A DNA stretch of 5,991 nucleotides. It comes from Bacteroidaceae bacterium (GTDB taxonomy: Bacteria; Bacteroidota; Bacteroidia; Bacteroidales; Bacteroidaceae). Location of the stretch: the NCBI GenBank assembly GCA_023227685.1, contig JALNVG010000151.1, forward strand, positions 1 through 5,991, written 5' to 3'. This document shows, piece by piece, positions 1 to 5,991 of the stretch. Position numbers and translations under genes: made by a program. Every line of letters begins with the position of its first letter. Within the stretch, counting starts at the first letter, position 1. The notes below the pieces were generated by a model. It saw only the letters and a list, made by a program, of their open reading frames with translations. It made no database searches and was not told the DNA's origin.

Positions 1-1013
1 TTATATCCTTTCGGATTGTCAACACAGTAGGCATAATCGGATAATACATGATTGCGAACTACATCCCAATAATCGGCATATTCATCTTTTAGCTTTTTAG
101 GATTGAGACCGATCCATGAATAATGGGCCCAAAATAAGGGACCTCCGGTAGTTTCAGCTCCGTTATGTTTTAATATCAGCGGATAGCCGTAAAAAGAAGC
201 GTCGCTCTTGATGTTTCCGCTTCTGGCCCAACAATGATGGTAAGCTGATGCATTGACCGGATGGGTTGGTGATGAGGCTGCTAATATATAGACAACCATT
301 GCCTCGTTGTATCCTTCTAACGGAAAATTCATCTGAAAATCATAATCGGGAGACCAATGCCAATAAATTTTGTCCTGACCATTCTGATACCAATCAAATT
401 TCATTGTTTTCCACAATTTATTGATCTTATCGGCCAACGCTTTTTCCGTATCATTTCCATTTTCGAAATATTGGCGTACGCAAAGTAAGCTAACCATCAA
501 AAAGGAACTTTCTACTAAATCTCCACCGTCGTCTTTTGTACTAAAAGGTTTGATTTTCCCCGTCGTTCCATACAACCAATGAGGCCATACTCCATGAAAA
601 CGATCGGCTTTTGATAGATAATTTACAATTTTGGTAAGTCGCTTAACACCTGCTGTGCGAGTAATGAATCCCCGATTAATGGCCACCAATATGCCGGCTA
701 TTCCAAATCCGCTTCCTCCTATCGTTACCACCGAAGCATCCTGCTGAGGGTATATTCCGTCAAGATGTATGCGCTCAGGAGCCAACCCCGAAGTGGTTTC
801 GGCTCCATCCCACATATAATTGAAATGGACCTTTTGAATGTAATCGAGCATTACACTATCCGAAGAAAATGAGCTGGGGCGACCATCGACGGAAGTACTA
901 TCATCTGTCGTAAGACTGCTTCCGTTATCCGTATTGCCCGCAGCACAACTTGTGACGGACAATACAGATAAAAGAATTATAGCAATGTATCTTATATTCG
1001 CTTTTATATCCAT
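1..1013 (-). CDS. GH144-family (PF10091 glycoamylase-like) lipoprotein hydrolase, probable beta-1,2-glucanase; C-terminus outside window
   Basis: Reading from the ATG at 1013 to the left edge gives 337 open codons with no stop, so the C-terminus is missing; family members usually run to roughly 430-460 residues. Residues 1-22 form a lipoprotein signal peptide (hydrophobic 9-20) ending in the lipobox VTSC, with lipidation expected at Cys23. A Ser/Thr/Asp/Asn-rich linker (24-52) leads into an all-helical (alpha/alpha)6-type domain. Family-like segments are FNYMWDGAETTSGLAPER (64-81), VVTIGGSGFGIAG (95-107), GVWPHWLYG (141-149), DDGGDLVE (161-168) and FPLEGYNEAM (230-239). D161, D165, E168 and E237 have the same spacing as the four acidic residues I recall as important in Chitinophaga CpSGL (D135, D139, E142, E211), an endo-beta-1,2-glucanase. 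GH144 also includes a sophorose-releasing exo-enzyme from Parabacteroides, so endo or exo action cannot be decided. The ATG lies 7 bp after the SusD-like stop, suggesting cotranscription and perhaps translational coupling. The family call is firm; the substrate is inferred. Confidence 0.85.
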   Translation of the reverse strand, partial: MDIKANIRYIAIILLSVLSVTSCAAGNTDNGSSLTTDDSTSVDGRPSSFSSDSVMLDYIQKVHFNYMWDGAETTSGLAPERIHLDGIYPQQDASVVTIGGSGFGIAGILVAINRGFITRTAGVKRLTKIVNYLSKADRFHGVWPHWLYGTTGKIKPFSTKDDGGDLVESSFLMVSLLCVRQYFENGNDTEKALADKINKLWKTMKFDWYQNGQDKIYWHWSPDYDFQMNFPLEGYNEAMVVYILAASSPTHPVNASAYHHCWARSGNIKSDASFYGYPLILKHNGAETTGGPLFWAHYSWIGLNPKKLKDEYADYWDVVRNHVLSDYAYCVDNPKGY

Positions 1014-1020
1014 CTGTTTT

Positions 1021-2481
1021 TTATTCGCTAACAGGATCATTGGCCAATTCAGGACTTATATCTATGGCAGCGTTAGGAATCGGATAATATTCTTTGTCCG
1101 AGGTATAACCCAAATTACCCAATACTGTTTCGGCCTGACCGGTACGAACGAGGTCATTGAATCGTTCTCCCCATTCAACGCCTAATTCCATACGACGTTC
1201 ATCAAGTACATCATTAATCGTGGCATTTGTTAAATCAGACATTTTAGCTCGTTCGCGAACCAGATTGATTTCTTTATCTCCATTTTCACCATTTCTGATT
1301 TTTGCTTCTGCATTCATAAGCAACACTTCGGCGTAACGAAAGACACGGATATTATTGTTGCATCCATAATCCGTACGACCGCTGGTTAGTTCGGAAGATG
1401 GCAAATAAGCTTTTCCATTATAGCATGTCGGATTATTACCTGTAGCAGCATTGATCCAATCTCCACTGGGAGTATTTTGACCGGTATAAAGGAATGTAGT
1501 AGTTGCCCGCACCGTTTCTCCGCGTTTTACAGCCCAATCAATAAATGATTTTGTTGGCGAAATAAATCCCCAACCGGAGATAATGCCTGTGTTGATAGGA
1601 CCTTGGAAAGGAAACCATACATCAAAATTTACAACATCACCGGAGCTGTTGCCGAAATCCGTAGCCTGATATTCAAATAACGATTCATTGCAAAGTTTGC
1701 CGGGAATTTTAAACAATTCATAATAATCATCATAAAGACTGAACTTATTACTATCGATTATATCTTGAGTCAAACTTTGTACTTTGGTATAATTGCCTTC
1801 ATTTAAGTAAATTTTGGCCATCAACATTTCGGCAGTGTATGCAGTGACTGCACCGCTATGAGCCATTTCATTCGGTCTCTCTTTAGGCAGATTTTCGTAT
1901 GCGTATTCCAAATCTTCAAGTGCATAGTTGTATACGGATTCTACAGTAGTACGTGTCATGTTACTTTGATCGTTCGTCCGAAGAATGGTTACCGGTCCGA
2001 AAAGTTGAACCAATCGATAATAAGCATAGGCACGCAAAAAGCGCACTTCACCACAATAGGAGAGATAATTTTCTTTATCTGTGGTTGAGGTGATATTTTC
2101 AGCGTAGTTGTCAAGTGATTCAAGAGCACCGTTGGCAACTTGTATTACCCCATAATAATTGTTCCAGGCTGTGTTTAATCCCCAAAAGGAGGCATCATAT
2201 CCGTAACTTTGGTCAATAGCGTCCAAATAGGTTTGGTCGCCGGTCTTTCCTATTGCTACATCATCATCGCGTATGATAGTAGATCCCCAAATAATCCAAT
2301 GGGCGGCATCTGTACGAATCTTTGCATAAACACCTGAAACCGGTGCGTAAAGGTTTGAAAGATCTGTATAGTCTACTGTTGATGTTGCTACCTTATTTTC
2401 GGGCAACTTATTTAAATAATCACCGCAACTACAGCATAATAAAGTTACGGGAAGCAAATATAATAATTTTAATAATTTCAT
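1021..2481 (-). CDS. SusD/RagB-family outer-membrane glycan-binding lipoprotein
   Basis: This complete 486-residue protein is a SusD homologue, the surface lipoprotein that lids a SusC porin and binds oligosaccharides for import. It starts with a lysine-containing hydrophobic signal peptide ending in LLCCSC, with lipidation expected at Cys19, followed by the typical GDYLNKLPEN. Family landmarks are the TPR-like helices with EVRFLRAYAYYRLVQLFGPV (145-164) and AEMLMAKIYLNEGNY (217-231), then RVFRYAEVLLMNAEA (379-393), LDERRMELGVEWGERFNDLV (426-445), and the C-terminal YYPIPNAAI (465-473). Its length is near the lower end of the usual 480-600 range, but nothing appears truncated. The start is 22 bp after the SusC stop, and the leader is A/T-rich (ACAAAA before ATG) without a GGAGG-type site, as usual in Bacteroidota. 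Aromatic residues such as W62, W65, W100 and W106 are candidates for sugar stacking, but the ligand cannot be read from sequence. By context it should bind the substrate of the adjacent GH144-type hydrolase. Confidence 0.97.
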   Translation of the reverse strand: MKLLKLLYLLPVTLLCCSCGDYLNKLPENKVATSTVDYTDLSNLYAPVSGVYAKIRTDAAHWIIWGSTIIRDDDVAIGKTGDQTYLDAIDQSYGYDASFWGLNTAWNNYYGVIQVANGALESLDNYAENITSTTDKENYLSYCGEVRFLRAYAYYRLVQLFGPVTILRTNDQSNMTRTTVESVYNYALEDLEYAYENLPKERPNEMAHSGAVTAYTAEMLMAKIYLNEGNYTKVQSLTQDIIDSNKFSLYDDYYELFKIPGKLCNESLFEYQATDFGNSSGDVVNFDVWFPFQGPINTGIISGWGFISPTKSFIDWAVKRGETVRATTTFLYTGQNTPSGDWINAATGNNPTCYNGKAYLPSSELTSGRTDYGCNNNIRVFRYAEVLLMNAEAKIRNGENGDKEINLVRERAKMSDLTNATINDVLDERRMELGVEWGERFNDLVRTGQAETVLGNLGYTSDKEYYPIPNAAIDISPELANDPVSE

Positions 2482-2503
2482 TTTTGTATATGTATTTATG
2501 TAA

Positions 2504-5500
2504 TTAGAAATTCATACGTAACCCAAAAGTGTAAATAGCCGTTAATGGATATACTTCGGTATCCCAACCGTTGTTGTCTGTTATCTCCGGAGTAAAACCG
2601 TTGGTATTGAACAAAGTGAGAGGACGTTCTGCATTTAAGCTAAGTCGAATCAGGGGTAAAGTATAACTTCCCAGCCTTAAATTCTTGAAATTATAAGCAA
2701 ATTCTATGTTCTGAATTCTGAAATAATCACCTTTTTCAACAAAAAATGAAGTGGTATGTCCGTTATTCCAGCCTTTCATCATGGCTTTTGACGAACAATA
2801 GGTATTTGAAGAACCTTCTCCTGTCCAACGATTCTTATAAAAATCCTCATCAAAATTATAATTGGCTTGGGCATAACGGAGTGCACGTTTTCTATTGTAT
2901 ATTTTGTTGCCGCCTTGTCCTTGTGTGACAACATTTAGTTCGAGATTCTTGTATTTTAAGCCAAAATTAAGTCCGTAAGCGTAAGTAGGTGTGTTTGAAC
3001 CTAATACTTGACGGTCTTTGTCATTGATTTCATGATCATTGTTCACGTCTTGATACTTAAAATCTCCGGGTTCCAAATTATTGGCTACGGCTACCGGGTC
3101 TGCGGCTATTTCTGCGGCATTCTGATAAACGCCGGTTACTTTCCAACCATAGTAAGAATTCATTTCATGGCCTACAAGATCAATGGTGCGACTTTCGGCA
3201 CTTCCTCCATAAATATAAGGGGCGTTGTTTAAACTTTTCACGCGATTTCGCAGGGTGGAGAAATTTGTACTAACGTTATAAGAAAAGTCTTTTCCTATTT
3301 TATCATTCCAATTAAGTTGCAATTCTATACCGCTATTTGTTATTTGACCATTATTACCGGCTAATGTACCTGCTCCTAAAGGCAGGGTCGTGTTAATAAC
3401 GGCTTTATCCGTGAGTCGATAAAAATAATCCATATCAACATTCAATCGTCTATTCAGCATTGAGAAGTTCATTCCTAAATTTGTTTCATTTACCACTTCC
3501 CAACGCAAATAGCTGAAATAACTTACATTTTGATAACCGGCAACAGTGCTATTGCCGAAAACGCCCGAGTAGTTGTTGTTGCCCGATTTAATGGATGCAA
3601 AACCATCGCTTGCTGCCACATGGTCATTTCCAAGCTTTCCCCAACTGGCACGTAGTTTCAAATAATCAAAGAAATGCTGGTTTTTCATGAACGGTTCATT
3701 ACTCATCACCCAAGCAACACCAACAGAAGGAAAATAGCCCCATTTTGTTTGATATTTTGAAGAACCGTCTGCGCGCATCGTTGCACTTAACAGATACTTG
3801 TCTGCATAATTGTAGGATAAACGGGCAAAATAGGATAAGCCTCGATAGGTGGTACCGTCATCAGTTACTGTGCGTCCATCCGAATTTCCCTGACTTAAAT
3901 ATAGATATTCCTCATAATCATCGGGTACATTTGATGCGGTGCCTGAAAGAGAACGATATGATTCCTGACGGGCAGATTGACCGATCATAGCTGTAATGCT
4001 ATGGCTACCGAATTCGTTTTCATAGGTTAGAGTATTATCTAATATATAGTTGAAATTCACATTATTCGATTTACTTAAAGATGAAGTTTCATTGTTTTGA
4101 TTGGATCCTACATAGTACGATTCTTTATAATTCCGATTCCGAAGAAGAGAGAAATCAACGTTATAACTGGTTTTAAATTTCAAATGGTTGGGAATCAAAC
4201 TTATTTCTGCATAGAAAGAAGGCAAGACTTGAAATTCTTGATTTCTATTATTGTTTCCGTAATTGGCACTGGCAACCGGATTATAGAAGTTCGAGCCCAA
4301 TCCGATAAGGGATGGCGATGCATATTTGGTTGGAAATATATCGTCAGACTGAGTATCATCAATAACCGGTATAAGGCTGGGGGTATTGTAAGCTTGTTGC
4401 CATGCTGCATTATCAGGAACCCATTGATCAGAGTTGACCATCACTAAATTAGCACCAACTTTTAACCAATTGGTTGCGTCAAAAGCAACGTTGCTACGAA
4501 AATTAAGTCTCTTATAGTAGTTCTTTACATTCATAATTCCGTCTTGATACAAGTAATTTAGTCCAACAGAATATGTTGCTTTGTCCGAACCGCCGGTGAT
4601 GTCCAGTGAATGATTTGTAATGGTGGCCGTGCGTATTAATTCATCATACCAATTTGTATCTGCGCCAAAGGTCAGGGTATCGTAATCGCCGCCATAACGT
4701 TCTATTGAAGATTTAATGATACTTTCATAACTTGCAGGGTTGGCTTCAAGCATCATTGTTGCGTATTGCTTGGAATTTGCCATAGAAAGTACGTTAGTTG
4801 CTTTCTGAATGCCTACATAACCGTTATATGTAATTTGTGTCTTTTGCCCTTTTTTTCCCTTTTTTGTTGTTACGATAATGACACCGTTAGCGGCGCGCAC
4901 ACCGTAAATAGAAGCGGCGGAAGCATCTTTTAATACCGTGATTTCTTCTATATCACTGTTGTCAAGAAAACTTATATTGTCATAAAACATTCCGTCTACA
5001 ACATATAGGGGAGTAGAATTACTAAATGAACCTACACCACGAATATTGACTTGAGGTGAAGAACCGGGGCTTCCGGTATTTACTACATTTAATCCGGCTA
5101 TTTGGCCTTGTAAAGCTCCCATCGGTGATGAAGTGGCGTGCCCTTCAATTTGACCTTTTTTTATAACTGAAATGGGAGAAGTCAAATCTTTAGCTTTGCT
5201 TGTGCCATAACCAATAACTACAACATCATTGAGCTGCTGTGTATCAGCTGTCATTGTTACATCAATTATATGTCTTCCGCTTATTGGTATTTCTATTTTC
5301 TTCATACCAACATAACTAAATACTAAGGTTGCATCGGAAGATACATCTTTTAGGGTATATTTACCGTTAATATCGCTTATCGTGCCTGTATCAGTTGCTT
5401 TTACCAAAATGCTTGCACCGATAACCGGCTCTTTGGTACCATATTCCAATATAGTGCCAGATACTGTTATTTTAGATTGTGCGAAGACTACCTCGACAAA

Positions 5501-5539
5501 CATCAACAACATTACTAAAGTTGAAACTTTTTTTCTCAT
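2504..5539 (-). CDS. SusC/RagA-family TonB-dependent outer-membrane glycan transporter
   Basis: This complete 1011-residue protein is close to the length of classical SusC. It has a signal peptide (1-20, probable cleavage VFA|Q), a carboxypeptidase-regulatory-like beta-sandwich (about 24-100, with VSGTILEYGTKEPVIGASI), and a TonB box DVVVIGYG (105-112). The plug domain (about 115-230) contains LQGQIAGLNV (143-152), NIRGVGS (165-171), YVVDG (179-183) and the SusC signature DASAASIYGVRAANGVIIV (205-223). A long 22-strand-type beta-barrel follows to the end, rich in alternating aromatic strands, with FRIQNIEFAYNF near the C-terminus and a terminal aromatic strand (TFGLRMNF) expected to be recognised by the BAM complex. 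There is no STN domain before the beta-sandwich, so it is a transporter without the sigma/anti-sigma signalling extension. The ATG at 5539 is the natural start because the signal peptide begins there. It is the first gene of the operon and pairs with the SusD-like gene just downstream to import oligosaccharides with TonB energy. Confidence 0.98.
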   Translation of the reverse strand: MRKKVSTLVMLLMFVEVVFAQSKITVSGTILEYGTKEPVIGASILVKATDTGTISDINGKYTLKDVSSDATLVFSYVGMKKIEIPISGRHIIDVTMTADTQQLNDVVVIGYGTSKAKDLTSPISVIKKGQIEGHATSSPMGALQGQIAGLNVVNTGSPGSSPQVNIRGVGSFSNSTPLYVVDGMFYDNISFLDNSDIEEITVLKDASAASIYGVRAANGVIIVTTKKGKKGQKTQITYNGYVGIQKATNVLSMANSKQYATMMLEANPASYESIIKSSIERYGGDYDTLTFGADTNWYDELIRTATITNHSLDITGGSDKATYSVGLNYLYQDGIMNVKNYYKRLNFRSNVAFDATNWLKVGANLVMVNSDQWVPDNAAWQQAYNTPSLIPVIDDTQSDDIFPTKYASPSLIGLGSNFYNPVASANYGNNNRNQEFQVLPSFYAEISLIPNHLKFKTSYNVDFSLLRNRNYKESYYVGSNQNNETSSLSKSNNVNFNYILDNTLTYENEFGSHSITAMIGQSARQESYRSLSGTASNVPDDYEEYLYLSQGNSDGRTVTDDGTTYRGLSYFARLSYNYADKYLLSATMRADGSSKYQTKWGYFPSVGVAWVMSNEPFMKNQHFFDYLKLRASWGKLGNDHVAASDGFASIKSGNNNYSGVFGNSTVAGYQNVSYFSYLRWEVVNETNLGMNFSMLNRRLNVDMDYFYRLTDKAVINTTLPLGAGTLAGNNGQITNSGIELQLNWNDKIGKDFSYNVSTNFSTLRNRVKSLNNAPYIYGGSAESRTIDLVGHEMNSYYGWKVTGVYQNAAEIAADPVAVANNLEPGDFKYQDVNNDHEINDKDRQVLGSNTPTYAYGLNFGLKYKNLELNVVTQGQGGNKIYNRKRALRYAQANYNFDEDFYKNRWTGEGSSNTYCSSKAMMKGWNNGHTTSFFVEKGDYFRIQNIEFAYNFKNLRLGSYTLPLIRLSLNAERPLTLFNTNGFTPEITDNNGWDTEVYPLTAIYTFGLRMNF

Positions 5540-5578
5540 GTTATTCGTTTAAAGTTTTTTAAAATAAAAATACACTTG

Positions 5579-5610
5579 CAAAAAAAGCGAAAAGATAAAC
5601 TTATTCCAAA
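5579..5610 (-). promoter_or_regulatory. Candidate Bacteroides-type sigma-ABfr promoter of the SusC operon
   Basis: On the minus strand TTTG (5610-5607) is followed after exactly 20 bp by TTTTTTTG (5586-5579). The Bacteroides consensus is TTTG at -33 and TAnnTTTG at -7, so only one base (A to T) differs. These are the only two TTTG words on the minus strand of the spacer, which strengthens the pairing. Transcription would begin near 5572, giving a 5' leader of roughly 30-35 nt with no Shine-Dalgarno site and an A/T-rich run before the ATG. The T-run makes a chance match to the -7 box easier, so this remains a prediction. Confidence 0.5.
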
Positions 5611-5614
5611 TAAG
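5600..5614. repeat. Perfect inverted repeat overlapping the -33 box
   Basis: CTTATT-CCA-AATAAG has two perfect 6-bp arms around a 3-bp centre. It covers the candidate -33 TTTG (5607-5610), so a protein bound here would compete with RNA polymerase. It could be a repressor or catabolite-control site, or chance in AT-rich DNA. It lies upstream of the predicted transcription start, so it is not an RNA hairpin of the leader. Confidence 0.35.
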
Positions 5615-5629
5615 AAGGTACTACTACGA

Positions 5630-5682
5630 TACGCTATAAATGAATTTAGTTTTAGATGACTACGCTTTTTATACGTTTTTAT
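5630..5682. promoter_or_regulatory. Three phased direct repeats (TACGC-TTTTTAT type), candidate regulator operators
   Basis: On the plus strand three related words occur: TACGCTATAAAT (5630-5641), TACGCTTTTTAT (5661-5672) and TACGTTTTTAT (5672-5682). Their first bases are 31 and 11 bp apart, close to three turns and one turn of B-DNA, so all would face the same side of the helix. A related word in the opposite orientation, AAAGCGTA, lies at 5728-5735. The cluster begins about 20 bp upstream of the candidate -33 box of the SusC operon, where an activator would be expected. The LuxR-type regulator encoded next door is the obvious candidate ligand, but this is inference. Confidence 0.4.
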
Positions 5683-5736
5683 GGTATAACATGTTGAAAA
5701 TCAATTATATATAAATGTTAAAGGTGTAAAGCGTAA

Positions 5737-5797
5737 AAAGTCATTTTTAAGTATAATATAACTCATCTTATGATGATGTATGTTTTTTTATGACTTT
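5737..5797. repeat. Separated 8-bp inverted repeat between the regulator and SusC genes
   Basis: AAAGTCAT (5737-5744) and its perfect reverse complement ATGACTTT (5790-5797) are separated by 45 bp of very AT-rich DNA. The spacing is too wide for an efficient intrinsic terminator and no T-run follows a stable stem. Paired half-sites for a DNA-bending or looping regulator are possible, as is chance. Confidence 0.3.
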
Positions 5798-5825
5798 AAC
5801 ATTGTAATGTGGCGGGAGAAATATG

Positions 5826-5991
5826 TTATTTTAATTCAATTAAAAAGTCTACCAGACTAGTTCCTTCTGGTATATTTAACTTTTTTCGAATTCGATAGCG
5901 GGCAGCTTCAACTCCCCGTACGGATAGATTGTCTAGTTGAGCGATGTCTTTAGTGAACATGTTTAAACGGAGCAACGCACAAAAACGCAAA
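5826..5991 (-). CDS. C-terminal end of a LuxR/FixJ-type helix-turn-helix transcriptional regulator (N-terminus outside window)
   Basis: Only the last 54 codons plus a TAA stop (5826-5828) are in the window, entering from the right edge. They read as the C-terminal part of a LuxR-type HTH: RFCALLRLNM, then FTKDIAQLDNLSVRGVEAAR as scaffold plus recognition helix, then YRIRKKLNIPEGTSLVDFL. This version, with SVRGVEAARYRIRKKL, is typical of large Bacteroidota regulators that carry a sensor region (often beta-propeller plus Y_Y_Y, or TPR) ahead of a LuxR HTH, and these often sit beside SusC/SusD operons. The sensor part is not visible, so the architecture and the ligand are unknown. The gene points toward the SusC gene on the same strand with a 286-bp gap that contains its own promoter candidate, so it is probably a separate transcription unit that controls the operon. 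A distant reading as an ordinary NarL-type response regulator is possible. Confidence 0.85.
   Translation of the reverse strand, partial: LRFCALLRLNMFTKDIAQLDNLSVRGVEAARYRIRKKLNIPEGTSLVDFLIELK

Noticed and set aside
934..1185. Plus-strand open frame of 83 codons across the SusD/hydrolase junction.
   Set aside because: It is antisense to two well-supported genes, has no recognisable domain, and looks like a shadow of the opposite-strand coding.
2482..2503. An internal promoter between the SusC and SusD genes.
   Set aside because: The gap is 22 bp with no TTTG element, so cotranscription is the simpler explanation.
4097..4447. Plus-strand open frame of 116 codons, and a minus-strand frame at 4201-4410, inside the SusC gene.
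   Set aside because: Both lie wholly within the SusC beta-barrel coding region in other frames and show no family features.
5688..5695. Palindrome AACATGTT as an operator.
   Set aside because: An 8-bp palindrome in AT-rich DNA is easily due to chance, and nothing else supports it.
5763..5776. Short hairpin TCATC-TTAT-GATGA as a terminator for the regulator gene.
   Set aside because: The stem is only 5 bp and AT-rich, and no T-run follows it on the minus strand, so it is not a credible intrinsic terminator.
5540..5825. A small protein gene or structured RNA in the spacer.
   Set aside because: Only very short open frames occur, with no codon bias or recognisable product, and no riboswitch-like set of stems is visible.

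Overview
The window looks like part of a polysaccharide utilization locus (PUL) from an AT-rich member of the Bacteroidota, most likely Bacteroidales. The evidence is a SusC-like TonB-dependent transporter followed directly by a SusD-like lipoprotein, A-rich leaders without clear Shine-Dalgarno sites, a Bacteroides-type TTTG promoter signature, and a regulator C-terminus of a type common in gut Bacteroidota. The genus cannot be fixed from the sequence alone.

All genes lie on the minus strand, so the locus reads from right to left. At the right edge (5826-5991) is the C-terminal DNA-binding end of a LuxR/FixJ-type helix-turn-helix regulator. A 286-bp AT-rich spacer (5540-5825) follows, with a candidate promoter, a hairpin-like palindrome over its -33 box, and a helically phased set of TACGC/TTTTAT repeats that could be operator sites. 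Next come the SusC-like porin (2504-5539), the SusD-like glycan-binding lipoprotein (1021-2481), and a lipoprotein glycoside hydrolase of the PF10091/GH144 family (1-1013, C-terminus beyond the left edge). The gaps of 22 bp and 7 bp between these three indicate one operon.

Proposed function: the hydrolase keeps four acidic residues (D161, D165, E168, E237) whose spacing matches, as I recall it, the acidic residues important in the endo-beta-1,2-glucanase CpSGL. The locus therefore probably handles beta-1,2-glucan or sophoro-oligosaccharides. The hydrolase would cut the glycan, SusD would capture fragments at the cell surface, SusC would import them with TonB energy, and the upstream regulator would sense the sugar and switch on the operon. 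The SusC protein has no N-terminal STN signalling domain, which argues against sigma/anti-sigma control.

I see no mobile element, CRISPR array, RNA gene, frameshift or new kind of system. The least explained part is the regulatory spacer.
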